This document shows positions 5,215-14,189 of a DNA stretch of 34,120 nt, in pieces (position 1 is the stretch's first letter; each line of letters begins with the position of its first letter). A model generated the notes under the pieces. That model searched no databases and was not told where the DNA came from. It saw only the letters and a list, made by a program, of their open reading frames with translations. The DNA is taken from the IMG/VR virus record IMGVR_UViG_3300012925_000012, positions 1 to 34,120 of that record; one strand, 5' to 3'. This DNA comes from a virus. Position numbers and translations under genes: made by a program.

Positions 5215-5857
5215 TGAAACCAGCAGCAACAGCCGCCTTGAACTCGGTGGAATGCGTCGCAGACCACGTCAACAGATCCGTCGGCGGCTTCGTGGCGTAC
5301 CACTGGCCCCATACGTCTTTCAACGAACGAACGCGATCGACGTTAGCGCCGAACAGAGAGATGTTGTTCTCGTACTGGTAGAGATGCGCCCCGGGCGCTG
5401 GCCCCGAACCGCCGGCCCAAGCATAGGTTGACCACGCGAACGGCACCGAGCCCGGCCGCCCTGCCAGCACTCTGTGGTTGCCATAGGCCCCGGCTATGTA
5501 TGTACAAGCCTGAGCGCAGGCGATTAGATACGCCTGGATCGTCGGAATCTGACTAGCCGTAGCATCGAAGTCAACGGTGAAGTAGATAACGACGTCTTTG
5601 GGCGCTCCGAGAGCCTCCGCGAACCGAGTGGCCGCCGCGCCGCTCCTCAAGCCAGCGTTGCGACCCCCTAGAGCGTCGCCTGCCGCCCCTTCGTACACGA
5701 GGCCTACGTCTATACCCGCGGCGTGCAGATCGTTCTTCTCAGCGACGCTCAGGCCCTTATCACTGCCGCTCAGGTACCTCACGGCGAAGCCGATGCCCGC
5801 CGCCTTCATCGCTGGGACGCTTGGGCGGCCGTATGAGTAGTCAAGCCCTTCCGCCAT
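5207..5857 (-). CDS. Endolysin, glycoside-hydrolase-like (DUF1906/Rv2525c-like)
   Basis: 216 residues, ATG 5857 with GGGAGGAAACC before it. It begins with GLDYSYGRPS and contains GFAVRYLS, GIDVGLVYEG and VIYFTVDFDA, then HLYQYENN: the alternating strands of a TIM-barrel with acidic residues at strand ends (Asp6, Glu56, Asp96, Asp98). This is the DUF1906 glycoside-hydrolase-like family found in actinobacteria and in actinophage lysins, related to GH25. It probably cleaves the glycan strands. Unlike many actinophage lysins, it is a separate gene from the peptidase immediately downstream, so the two domains of a typical fused lysin are split here. Confidence 0.88.
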   Translation of the reverse strand: MAEGLDYSYGRPSVPAMKAAGIGFAVRYLSGSDKGLSVAEKNDLHAAGIDVGLVYEGAAGDALGGRNAGLRSGAAATRFAEALGAPKDVVIYFTVDFDATASQIPTIQAYLIACAQACTYIAGAYGNHRVLAGRPGSVPFAWSTYAWAGGSGPAPGAHLYQYENNISLFGANVDRVRSLKDVWGQWYATKPPTDLLTWSATHSTEFKAAVAAGFSG

Positions 5858-6173
5858 GGTTTCCTCCCGATATTTTGTGTTTCAGTTGAACGTCTATCAA
5901 GCTGTTAAACATCCACATAACTTGGATAGCGCAAAACGTACCCAAGGTGACTACAGGCACATCGATGCCAAAGAACAACGCGTTGGTCCCGATGAAGATA
6001 TACAAAACAGCAGCCGCCACTCGGCAGCCGGCTGTTCGTATCAGGCTATGATAAACGGGTTGATTAGAGTTGCCGAGAGGGTGCTTGATGATACGAAGCA
6101 GCGACACCATCTGTGTCGTGAAGCCTATGTATGACACTATCAAAAACACAGCGGCTATCAGTTCTGGGCTCAT
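5841..6173 (-). CDS. Three-pass membrane protein of the lysis cassette
   Basis: 110 residues, ATG 6173 overlapping the upstream TGA as ATGA. Membrane segments lie at about 5-25, 50-70 and 72-92. The tail is Lys/His/Arg-rich (KHKISGGNHGGRA). The first segment, with short hydrophilic links, recalls SemiSWEET or PQ-loop-like small membrane proteins (VSYIGFTTQ, then a Pro), a family seen in phages, but this is a tentative reading. Position directly before the lysins suggests a holin or lysis-timing role. Confidence 0.6.
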   Translation of the reverse strand: MSPELIAAVFLIVSYIGFTTQMVSLLRIIKHPLGNSNQPVYHSLIRTAGCRVAAAVLYIFIGTNALFFGIDVPVVTLGTFCAIQVMWMFNSLIDVQLKHKISGGNHGGRA

Positions 6174-6634
6174 GGCTCGGCACGTGGACCGCCACTTGTT
6201 TTGCCTCCCGCTTCTGTGCGCGCCAACAAAGCGGATAGAGACATGATCTGTTTTTGTAGATCCTGTATCTGAGAGTTGGCTTTGGCTAGCAACCCGTCAT
6301 ACTTTTCTGCCTGTTTAGCGAGTAAGCTGTCGTACTTCGCTTTCATTTTGGTTAGTTCATCATCGTTCTTCATTTTGGCCTGCTCAACCTGGTTATAGTA
6401 CTTCGCTTCGCTTTCGGTTAAACGATCACGGAGACTATCTCGCTCACGCGATATAGCTAGGTTGATAGCCTGCCAAGATATAACATCGGTGCTGTGTTCT
6501 GATGCTTTGTCTTCAGCAGCTTGTTTTAGAGCTTCTTTTCTGGCGGTGTGTCGTGCTAGGGCTAGAGGGATAAGAATAGATCCGATAAGAGCTATAAGAG
6601 CGCCTACCAAAGCGGTAATGTCTTGCGGACTCAC
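6170..6634 (-). CDS. Membrane-anchored coiled-coil protein of the lysis cassette
   Basis: 154 residues from GTG 6634, with GGAG at 6646-6643; the GTG overlaps the upstream TGA as GTGA. A longer frame with no ribosome site extends further upstream and was not used. Residues 7-27 are one membrane segment, and residues 40-145 form a long charged coiled coil, with a repeated element (KYDSLLAKQAEKYDGLLAKA). The tail is Gly/Pro-rich. One anchor plus a rod suits a spanin-like or lysis-regulating role, but Gram-positive phages usually lack spanins, so the role is open. Confidence 0.65.
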   Translation of the reverse strand: MSPQDITALVGALIALIGSILIPLALARHTARKEALKQAAEDKASEHSTDVISWQAINLAISRERDSLRDRLTESEAKYYNQVEQAKMKNDDELTKMKAKYDSLLAKQAEKYDGLLAKANSQIQDLQKQIMSLSALLARTEAGGKTSGGPRAEP

Positions 6635-7083
6635 TCTGTTAACTCCGTTCCGTATACCGCTTCGTCTACGTGCAGCGCGGACACCGTAAGCAGCAGCGTA
6701 AACACAGACCAACTAACCACGTTAACGATAGTCGTACCCGAGTCTGTTGCGTATCGGATGACAAAAGCCAATAACCACACCGTACTAAGAACGCCGGCAA
6801 CCGTGTGAGCTACGACAGGTAGCCACATGTCGCTCAGCTTTACTTCTCGCTTAGTCACGGTAGTGCGTTTATATCGTACAAGGTACGCCCACAACAAAAC
6901 AGAAGCGAGAACGTATAAACTGCCCCACCACGGCAAACCGACTAACTTAATGAGATTTGCGTAAGAAGGCGTGTTGTGGTATCTCTCCGGCTGCAGCAGC
7001 ATAGTGACGCCGAACGCCAAGAAAGCTAAAGCGATAACTGCTGTTGGGCCAAGAATCCACGAATCTTTCCAAGCCTTTTTCAT
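6631..7083 (-). CDS. Four-pass membrane protein opening the lysis cassette
   Basis: 150 residues, ATG 7083 with a near-perfect AGGAGGTG at 7093-7086. Membrane segments lie at about 10-30, 50-70, 87-109 and 117-137, with a basic loop between the second and third (RYKRTTVTKREVK). No family is recognised. Four-segment proteins adjacent to lysins in actinophages are often provisional holins; here it is one of four membrane proteins in the cassette, so which one is the holin cannot be decided from sequence. Confidence 0.65.
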   Translation of the reverse strand: MKKAWKDSWILGPTAVIALAFLAFGVTMLLQPERYHNTPSYANLIKLVGLPWWGSLYVLASVLLWAYLVRYKRTTVTKREVKLSDMWLPVVAHTVAGVLSTVWLLAFVIRYATDSGTTIVNVVSWSVFTLLLTVSALHVDEAVYGTELTE

Positions 7084-7123
7084 AACACCTCCTCGATTAT
7101 CTCAACCCCCAAGTCGGCCTTTT

Positions 7124-7474
7124 CTACGGGTAGAGTATGTAGTTGACTGTGACAGAAACAGCGTTAGTAACAACGCCGGTAATAGTACAAACCTGAATTG
7201 TGATATTAGGGTTGCCGTTGGTAAGCATCGCGCCCACGTACGTGGTGGCCGCCGCACCACCGGAGTTCATCGAAAACGACCAGCACGTAGGCGTCGAGCC
7301 GAGGCTGTGTGCGAACGTCAAACGACCAGCCGCGGACGTGGTGCCCGTGGCCTGGCCGTGTACTGGCAAGCCAGCAGTCGTTGATGACGTGGTCGATTCA
7401 AGAACCGTTACACGGTCATCCAATGCCTGCATAATAGCAGCGGTCAGCGTTTGACCTGGAGTATAAGTAGCCAT
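7124..7474 (-). CDS. Small tail-tip or fibre-associated protein
   Basis: 116 residues, ATG 7474 immediately after the large minor tail gene. The N-terminus (YTPGQTLTAAIMQALDDRVTVLES) is a heptad-like helix typical of trimerising phage fibre bases. The rest is Ser/Thr/Gly/Ala-rich beta structure without charge clusters. Placed last in the tail module, it is probably a minor tail or fibre component. Confidence 0.65.
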   Translation of the reverse strand: MATYTPGQTLTAAIMQALDDRVTVLESTTSSTTAGLPVHGQATGTTSAAGRLTFAHSLGSTPTCWSFSMNSGGAAATTYVGAMLTNGNPNITIQVCTITGVVTNAVSVTVNYILYP

Positions 7475-7476
7475 AC

Positions 7477-10014
7477 TTAGAACGTCCCATTCAGTACATA
7501 GGTTGAGTTCAACGCGCCGCGTACAGCGTCATCGAGAATAAACGAGTTCGGCCCGTTAGCAGACCTAAGCGTCAACGACTGCGTGTAGCCCGCTGTCGGA
7601 TCAACCGAGGATGAGATGCCTACGATAAAGAAATCGTCAGCAATCAAAGCCCCTGTTGGGTCGTTCAACGTGATACGATCACCTATTTGCAAACCCGGTA
7701 TAGCCGATATAGTGACGTTGCTTAATACCGGATACGGATAAGCTAGGGTGTCTAGCATATCGGATACGGTGCTTTGCAAAGACAGAGTATCTTGCAGATA
7801 GTTCGATGTCGGAACGTCGTATTTCTGTTCGCCGTACAACGCGATAGAGTGAGCATCGCTCACATCGAATACAGTGGCCGTGCTTGTAGATGTTCCCGTA
7901 GCGCCCGCGCTAGATATCGTTGAAGCCGTATCTTGCGTTATCGACTGCCCCCAGATCCACAGAAAAGGCACACCTACGTTATTAGATGGAAACGGATTGC
8001 CCGCTGAATCATTAGCTGGGCCAACCATATACACAGGAAAGTTGTTAGGGTTGCTAATAAATACTGATGCTGATTGCGTGTAGGCAGCAGTAATAGTAAC
8101 GACCATGTTTGAGACTTGCGCGCCGGAGCCGTCTGGTGTCCTACACGCCCTATAATAGTTAGCCCCAGACGCGCCGCCAAGGGGCATAAATGAAGCGCTG
8201 CCTACAGGAACGTTTATAGCGGGGTTCGCAAAATTCGCTGTAAATTCATACGAAGTATTAGAGTGCAAGCCTATTTTATTACCTAGCTGATAAACCCACC
8301 CTGCCGGCTGTATCTGAGGAGGACTAGACGTTAACACAATGTGATTAGAAACAGCGTCTACCGCTTCTGTAGAAGTCAAAGATTCTAGGTTGCGTGTGGA
8401 CGTAACCGAAGAAACAGGAGTTCCTACGCCGCTAGCTCCCGAGGCAAACCTAAAATGGTTTCTATTCCAAAAATTCAGAATACCTGCTTCATCAAAGAAC
8501 AGCGTACCGAACTCCGCTCCAGTTATTTCTTGAGACACAGACCACGAGTCTTGTGTTTCTGCCGTAAACGGAACAAGGACTAGGTTATTGAGCGACGGCT
8601 CTATTTTAGCTTCGGGTACAAAACCGAAGTTAGTAGCAGCGATCGCTGTACCTGATGACTCGGTGGTTAGCTGTAGGCCCTCCCACCGTGCCCTAGCTCC
8701 AGGGCCGCCGCCCGAACCCTCGAAGGAGCCTATTACAGCACTGCTGATAGTCCACGTATGGCCTGCGGTATACGTAGCTGCCGAGGAAATAATCCTACCG
8801 TTGCCTGTCGTCGGCGCTGTGCCATTAAGAAGGAACGTAGCAGACGCGGCAGTCGCTGTGGTGAATATGCTGATAAGCGAATAGAGCCAGGTTTTGGTTC
8901 CTGACGGGGCTGTGCCGTAAACAGGTGTTCCAGCCGACGCGCCGGTGCCTATCTTGATAAAAGGTCTACCATCTCCAGCAAAACCCACTACAATATCTTT
9001 GGAGGGACTTGCGACTCCTCCGTCGTAAACGGGGGTTTTTACGGCCCACAAAGGAGATCCTGAAGCCACGCCTAGCGGATTAGACAGATCTACCCAAGCT
9101 TCTATGCTTAACCAGCTGTTGCTGTTGGCCGCTATTGTTATGTCTGCGCCTGTGATGTTCCACATAGCGTGAACGCCCTTTTGGGGGTCGGCGCACTGGC
9201 CAAATTTGAACTTGGTTTTGCCTGTCCTGCCGTCGTTACCTGTATCTTGTATATATGAAATAACAGAAGTGGCGCCTGAAGCTTTAGTGTAGTCTTCGCT
9301 CGCTGCATCCCACGCTTCTACAAGAGTGCCGTGACCGTCGGTTCCTGGTGCAAAATAGTCTGTGTTCATAGACCCATGACCTGGAACTGATATAAAAGCA
9401 CCTTGAGCCCGGGGCCGCGGTGTGGAGTACTTTCCGTTAGCACGGAACAGGTAATCAAGAACCCAGGCGCTAGTCAACCCTTGACTCTGCGGAGTGTTGG
9501 TTAGCGTGTTTGTTTGATCGGCGACGAACATAGGAATAGCGACCTGTGAACGCATACGATCCGAGCCATCTAGCCCGGTGATCGACGCTGTTCCGCCTGC
9601 TGAGTCTACATCGATAGAGCGAATGTAGCCGTTAAAAACGTCTACCGTCTCCACAGAGCCCGTGGCGTTCGTCATGCCGGCTTTAACTTTGATCGGAGTT
9701 TCGATGCGGCCAGATGCCCCAGAGAGCGGCCTACCCGATGCTGTGTTGTACGGAGACCAAGCGTACGGAGCGTCTTTAGCGTTGTCCGTCGGATCGCCGT
9801 TGGCTTGCAACGACAACTGGCTAACGGCGTAGCCGGTAACCTGTCTGGCTGCCGTGGGAACATCTGTCGTCAACGACCTGTCGATAGTGAACGCCGAGCA
9901 GTAAGCGGTGATGTCGGTGTAAGAGCCGTTACGGAGTTTATCGACGCTAACAGTCGCGGCGATCTGTCGTGCAGCGCCAGAGGCGGCCTGGGTGAGGGAC
10001 GGACTGCCCTGCAT
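7477..10014 (-). CDS. Large minor tail protein with LamG/concanavalin-like domain
   Basis: 845 residues, ATG 10014 with GGAGGT close upstream. The N-terminal region (VSVDKLRNGSYTDITAYCSAFTI) resembles the tail-tip domain of many actinophage minor tail proteins. Residues about 270-450 look like a LamG/concanavalin A-like jelly roll, a glycan- or surface-binding fold (SWLSIEAWVDLS, then FIKIGTG, then WLYSLISIFTT). The C-terminal third has strands and ends in a hub-like region (LQIGDRITLNDPTG). It is likely the tail hub/host-contact protein. The domain assignment is by pattern only. Confidence 0.75.
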   Translation of the reverse strand: MQGSPSLTQAASGAARQIAATVSVDKLRNGSYTDITAYCSAFTIDRSLTTDVPTAARQVTGYAVSQLSLQANGDPTDNAKDAPYAWSPYNTASGRPLSGASGRIETPIKVKAGMTNATGSVETVDVFNGYIRSIDVDSAGGTASITGLDGSDRMRSQVAIPMFVADQTNTLTNTPQSQGLTSAWVLDYLFRANGKYSTPRPRAQGAFISVPGHGSMNTDYFAPGTDGHGTLVEAWDAASEDYTKASGATSVISYIQDTGNDGRTGKTKFKFGQCADPQKGVHAMWNITGADITIAANSNSWLSIEAWVDLSNPLGVASGSPLWAVKTPVYDGGVASPSKDIVVGFAGDGRPFIKIGTGASAGTPVYGTAPSGTKTWLYSLISIFTTATAASATFLLNGTAPTTGNGRIISSAATYTAGHTWTISSAVIGSFEGSGGGPGARARWEGLQLTTESSGTAIAATNFGFVPEAKIEPSLNNLVLVPFTAETQDSWSVSQEITGAEFGTLFFDEAGILNFWNRNHFRFASGASGVGTPVSSVTSTRNLESLTSTEAVDAVSNHIVLTSSPPQIQPAGWVYQLGNKIGLHSNTSYEFTANFANPAINVPVGSASFMPLGGASGANYYRACRTPDGSGAQVSNMVVTITAAYTQSASVFISNPNNFPVYMVGPANDSAGNPFPSNNVGVPFLWIWGQSITQDTASTISSAGATGTSTSTATVFDVSDAHSIALYGEQKYDVPTSNYLQDTLSLQSTVSDMLDTLAYPYPVLSNVTISAIPGLQIGDRITLNDPTGALIADDFFIVGISSSVDPTAGYTQSLTLRSANGPNSFILDDAVRGALNSTYVLNGTF

Positions 10015-10016
10015 AT

Positions 10017-10430
10017 CTAGACCTCCTGCAGCGTCATCACAACGGAATGATTATTTCTCACGTTTGTTGCATCGGTAACGCTTAAGATATTCACCGTTGC
10101 TTGGTAAGGCAGCAAGGGGTCGTTCAAGGTGAACGGGCCTATTCCTCTGTAAGAAATAGCGCCCGCTGTCACCGTAGAAGGGTCCCAGTACTGAAGGATT
10201 GTTTTATACAATGTCTGCCCAGCGGTGCCTTGGTTTAATACAGACCACCCAAGCGTCCATCCACGCTTAAACGCGAATACGTCGCTGGTCTGTGACCCCG
10301 CTATAGAGGTGTGCTGGCCGCCGATCTTGACTAGTGTCCTGTCTATGCTTCCTGCGTCAGGCTCAGGAAGCGTCACGAACGAGCCGGATGCCGGCGTGCC
10401 TAGTTGCCACACCAGAGTATTTACAGCCAT
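10017..10430 (-). CDS. Minor tail protein (distal tail-like)
   Basis: 137 residues, ATG 10430 with GGGAGG at good spacing, directly downstream of the tape measure gene. It has a beta-rich pattern (VNTLVWQLGTPASGSFVTL, FKRGWTLGWSVLN) with a mixed alpha/beta end (NNHSVVMTLQEV). Position after the tape measure is where distal tail proteins are encoded in siphoviruses; the length is short for that family (usually above 200 residues), so it may be a tail-tip adaptor instead. Confidence 0.65.
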   Translation of the reverse strand: MAVNTLVWQLGTPASGSFVTLPEPDAGSIDRTLVKIGGQHTSIAGSQTSDVFAFKRGWTLGWSVLNQGTAGQTLYKTILQYWDPSTVTAGAISYRGIGPFTLNDPLLPYQATVNILSVTDATNVRNNHSVVMTLQEV

Positions 10431-10445
10431 TCGTGATGCCTCCCT

Positions 10446-13400
10446 CTACCTGCGCACGTTGCGCTTTTGACCATCTGTTACTATCTTGATGAACCCAGCA
10501 GGGTCGACCCTCAACGTGCCGCCTTCTAGAGCAGCGGCAACAGCCTCGCCTATGTCGTCAGCGGATAGCGATCTGACACCAGCAAAGGCGCTAGAAGAGC
10601 CAACAACCCCGCCGCCAGCGAAATGCTGGACAACATTCTTGGGTATGACTACTTCGCCGGGCGTTAACATAGCCGGCACGCTGTCTCTGTTTCCGAATCC
10701 GGGAACAAGACCGCCTCTGGCGTAGCCTTGATAGGCGCCGGAGCCAGTATGGCGACCTCCGCCCATCAACATGCCGATTCCGTAGTTAGCGATAGCGTAG
10801 CGAACACCAGCGGTGATATTAGCCACAGGGTCGTAAATAGAGCGCCCTCGAAGAGCTGGCCACACATACGCCGCGAATGTCGTGGGAATGGTCTGCATCA
10901 GACCCTTAGACGGATGTCCCGCTTTGGCGTTAGAGTCCCACAGGTTGATGGCGTTAGGGTTGCCGCCAGACTCCGAGGAGATCAAGCGACCTATGCCGGC
11001 GATCAAAGCAGGATTTCGACTCATACCCATAACCTGCAACGCTTTGACAATCCAAGCGTACACGCTACCGGTGCCGGTGAACTTAGCGCTACCTACGCCG
11101 CCAACAGCCCCCGTCTTAGACACGCCTTTGAGCTTGCTAGCGTCGTGCCCGCCACCTATTTTGATAGCGTCAGCGACCTGCGTGACTATGGCGTTACCTA
11201 GATCACGGGTAAACCCGCCAGGTAACTGATTAGCGACCTTGTGCGCGGCCCCCGCAGCCACACCGACAACGCTGTTGATCGTCTTTTCGACAATCATCTT
11301 AGCAGCGTGGGCGGTGATTTCTGCGCCGGCCTTGACCTTGCCGCCGACAAATTTACCGGCTTTGCCAAAGTCCTTGATAACGCCGCCAAAGAAGAATTTC
11401 CTTTGGGACAAACCCATGGCTTTAGCGGTTGGAAGAGTAGCTGCGATAGCCCCGCCAGCACCGCCCAGTCGTGCAGCGTCGTTCATCCGCTTCACAGCAG
11501 GAGCGCCGCCAACGGCTCTAGTCCATTCAGGACGCATAACAGCTTCTCCGCCGGACAGCGACAAAGAGCCGCCTGTGGGCGAGTAGAATTGATGTACGTC
11601 GCGTCCTGGGGTGTACCCAGGCGTAACGCCGCCATCCGCAAAGTGAAGAACAGCCCCGTTCTTAGCGCCTATGTGCGAAGGCACGTTGGGGATATTGACG
11701 CCGATTTTGCCCAGGCCTGAGTTAACCATGTTAATAAAGTGGTGCAGCAAGCCTAGAATAGCGTTAAGCGGGCTTTCTATCCAGCTTACTGCGTTAGAAG
11801 CAGCGCTCTTAATGCCGTCGCCTAGGCCGTTGATGATGTCGCGGCCATGCGACACAAGCCAGTTTTTAGCCCCGCGGAAATAGCCACGGATTCTCTCAGA
11901 GAACCCAGAGAACCAGCGGTCAAGCGCAGAGAAACTATTTACTACGCTGTGATATGCCGTTACGAAATATCCTGGGAAGGTGTGAGAGAAGAAGTACCCC
12001 ACACTACGTCCCGTGCGTGTAATGGCGTTAAACACATTAGTGAAGAAGCCTTTAATAGGGCTTATGTATTTCCAGACAAGAACGGGGAATACTGCTAGCG
12101 GCAGAAGTATGATCTGTAAAATGCCGCGCCAATGCTGGCGCACGTAGTTGAAAACCCCGTCTATTGTTGTTCTGAATATCTTGACATGCTTATAGGCGTA
12201 TATCACGCCCAGAGTAAAAGCCGCCAACGCTGTTACCACCAGTAGCAACGGGTTCGCAGACAAAACAGCGTTAAGCAATAGCTGCGCAGCAGCAAACAGT
12301 TTGACCGCTACGACCAAAGCAATGACATAAGGCGCTACCTGTAACAAAACTTTGCCGAACGCTAAAAACGCTTTCTGGTTATCCCTAAGAAAGCCTATTA
12401 CCGCTTTGAGAATAGCTATCACTGGATCCATGGCTGTGTGAATAAGCGAGGATATCTGAGGCCAGTTCGATTGAATGAATACAACAAAACGGCTAAACGC
12501 CGGGAGTAGCGTATTTGTAGTGAAGTTGGCTAGCTTGCCTAGTTGAGGCAACAGCACCAAACCAACTTGCTCTTGCAAAGCGTGCCACGCTGTGCGCATT
12601 TTATCAGCAGGCGTAGCTACCGCAGCAGCCGACCCGCCGAATTCGCTCTGCACCTCGTGCAGAATAACGCCTTGCGCTTTGGCTGTCTGGCCTAGTTTGA
12701 CGTAGTTCTTGATTTGTTCTTTTTGGCCATCGGTGAAAGTAACGCCGACACGCTGCAACCTAGTTACGCCCTTGATAGGGTCGTTTAACGCTTTGCCCAG
12801 CTGCAAAGCAGCTTGCCGGCCACCTATCTTCATAGCAGTAGCCATGTCTAGTGCTGCGGCCGTAGTCTGATCGAATACTTTGTCTGTCTTGGTATTCTTG
12901 ATGCCTTTGAACGTCAACAGCATGTTCTGAATAGCTTGGACATCGTCATCAGCTACGCCAGCCTGCAAAGACAGCTTGTTAGATAAGTCTGCTACGTGTT
13001 TGGCTGTTACTCCGGCCGCTTGGCCTGTAGACTTGATGACAGCCTCTGTCTGCTTGTTCAGTTTAAGTTGATCGGTGCCTTCGGCTATAGAGTTCTTGAA
13101 GAAAGAGATAGCCGAACTGGCCGCGAAAACTCCAGCAAAGGCGCCAGCGAACATGCTGGTAAGACTGTGCACATGCTTCTTAGCACCTTCGCTGACAGCC
13201 CTGCCAGCCCTATCTCCAGCCTTACGCGCTGCTTTCTCGTCTACCTTGACTTCTGCTGTGGCGTGCACCTTAATCCAGTTGGCGCGGTTGTGTTGCATCC
13301 GTACCATGTACTTTTCTATCTCGGTGCTTACTTCTTTACCAGCCTGCTGGCCGGCTTTCTTAGCATCGGGCACAACAGTCTTCTGCAACGTGTTGAAGAA

Positions 13401-13454
13401 CCCTTTAGCCGACGGAAACACGGGGATAACTACGCCTTGAGTTTCTATAGCCAC
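10446..13454 (-). CDS. Tape measure protein with lytic transglycosylase domain
   Basis: 1002 residues from GTG 13454, AAGGTGG just upstream, 1 nt after the chaperone stop. The N-terminal region is helical and rich in Lys and Ala. Hydrophobic helices at about 98-120 and 376-420 are typical of tape measures. Residues about 800-905 match a transglycosylase SLT domain: SSESGGNPNAIN supplies catalytic Glu828, followed by GLMQTIPTTF. It then ends with the usual Gly-rich region and TPGEVVIP. The length sets tail length: at about 0.15 nm per residue the tail would be near 150 nm. The enzyme domain would help the tip pass the cell wall. Confidence 0.95.
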   Translation of the reverse strand: MAIETQGVVIPVFPSAKGFFNTLQKTVVPDAKKAGQQAGKEVSTEIEKYMVRMQHNRANWIKVHATAEVKVDEKAARKAGDRAGRAVSEGAKKHVHSLTSMFAGAFAGVFAASSAISFFKNSIAEGTDQLKLNKQTEAVIKSTGQAAGVTAKHVADLSNKLSLQAGVADDDVQAIQNMLLTFKGIKNTKTDKVFDQTTAAALDMATAMKIGGRQAALQLGKALNDPIKGVTRLQRVGVTFTDGQKEQIKNYVKLGQTAKAQGVILHEVQSEFGGSAAAVATPADKMRTAWHALQEQVGLVLLPQLGKLANFTTNTLLPAFSRFVVFIQSNWPQISSLIHTAMDPVIAILKAVIGFLRDNQKAFLAFGKVLLQVAPYVIALVVAVKLFAAAQLLLNAVLSANPLLLVVTALAAFTLGVIYAYKHVKIFRTTIDGVFNYVRQHWRGILQIILLPLAVFPVLVWKYISPIKGFFTNVFNAITRTGRSVGYFFSHTFPGYFVTAYHSVVNSFSALDRWFSGFSERIRGYFRGAKNWLVSHGRDIINGLGDGIKSAASNAVSWIESPLNAILGLLHHFINMVNSGLGKIGVNIPNVPSHIGAKNGAVLHFADGGVTPGYTPGRDVHQFYSPTGGSLSLSGGEAVMRPEWTRAVGGAPAVKRMNDAARLGGAGGAIAATLPTAKAMGLSQRKFFFGGVIKDFGKAGKFVGGKVKAGAEITAHAAKMIVEKTINSVVGVAAGAAHKVANQLPGGFTRDLGNAIVTQVADAIKIGGGHDASKLKGVSKTGAVGGVGSAKFTGTGSVYAWIVKALQVMGMSRNPALIAGIGRLISSESGGNPNAINLWDSNAKAGHPSKGLMQTIPTTFAAYVWPALRGRSIYDPVANITAGVRYAIANYGIGMLMGGGRHTGSGAYQGYARGGLVPGFGNRDSVPAMLTPGEVVIPKNVVQHFAGGGVVGSSSAFAGVRSLSADDIGEAVAAALEGGTLRVDPAGFIKIVTDGQKRNVRR

Positions 13455-14167
13455 TTAGGCCACCTTCCCGCGCTCTCGCATTTCTTTGAACATCTGGTAA
13501 ACCTCGGCCGCTTGATTGTCTTCTTCTGACGTCTTCTGACCAGGTATCTCGGTAGGCTCAAACTTACCTAGCTTGGCTTCTGTGACACCGTTGGTCATGG
13601 CAAATTCGCGTCTGAATATTCTGAATTCATCTATGAACCGCCTGAAAAGATGTTCAGCTGAGCCCCAATCGTTGCCTATCTCCGCCGTAACAACAGCGGA
13701 GCCTAGGGGAAGATGTGCTATCAAAACGCGGAGCTGGCGAAGAGACATCTCCCCTCGCCAATACTCCGCGATAGCGTCTTTATTATAATACCTTATGAGA
13801 TCTGCTTCTATTTCCTCGGGATGTTCTCCCAGCAGTTCTCTTATCGTGTAGGGCGGCCGTCAGCCAACTTATCTTCGCTCTCGTGCTGCATAAGAGCCCA
13901 CGCTAGCGATACATCAGAAGAACGTCCACCCGCGGCGAGGAACTTAGCGTGCTCCTCTTCACCTAAAACAGCGGCAGCAATCTCTACTGCGTTAGTCGCC
14001 TTCTCGACCTCTTCGCTTACGCGGTCGTCTGCGAACAGCGGATGCGGAATAAACACAACCACACCGTCTTCTAGCTCAATCTCGTAGCCGGGGTCGGTCT
14101 TCAAAGCTTCGGCAGCCTGCTGCCGCATTTCATCTAGCTTAAAACGTCGTTTGTTTGGCTTGGTCAT
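13455..14167 (-). CDS. Tail assembly chaperone, frameshifted long form (G-T type)
   Basis: The second reading frame is open from 13859 down to the TAA at 13457-13455 and lies in the -1 frame relative to the first chaperone. Its sequence (IRELLGEHPEEIEADLIRYY, then YWRGEMSLRQLRVLIAHLP) is a typical actinophage chaperone C-terminus, and it directly precedes the tape measure gene. A -1 shift within the 16 nt between 13859 and 13844 joins the frames, giving about 237 residues. The frame has no well-placed start of its own: the first ATG, at 13748, falls inside the conserved region. The long form is expected to bind the tape measure during tail assembly. Confidence 0.85.
13841..14167 (-). CDS. Tail assembly chaperone, short form (G type)
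   Basis: 108 residues from ATG 14167 (MTKPNKRRF) with GGAGGAAACAG upstream. An in-frame extension to 14194 would run into the terminator stem and was not used. The N-terminus is basic; the body is acidic and helical (EEVEKATNAVEIAAAVLGEEEH). It lies between the major tail and tape measure genes, the invariant place for these chaperones in siphoviruses. It stops at TAA 13843-13841, shortly after the point where a -1 slip would give the long form. Confidence 0.85.
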   Translation of the reverse strand: MTKPNKRRFKLDEMRQQAAEALKTDPGYEIELEDGVVVFIPHPLFADDRVSEEVEKATNAVEIAAAVLGEEEHAKFLAAGGRSSDVSLAWALMQHESEDKLADGRPTR

Positions 14168-14189
14168 TTCTGTTTCCTCCCAGAGGTAA

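Noticed and set aside
7096-7101. GATAAT (leftward strand) as a -10 promoter for the lysis cassette
   Set aside because: No matching -35 element at 16-18 bp, and it lies only about 13 nt before the start codon.
13746-13748. ATG 13748 as an independent start of the second chaperone frame
   Set aside because: It lies inside the conserved chaperone C-terminal region and its purine-rich run is too close to the ATG; the frameshift model explains the upstream open frame.
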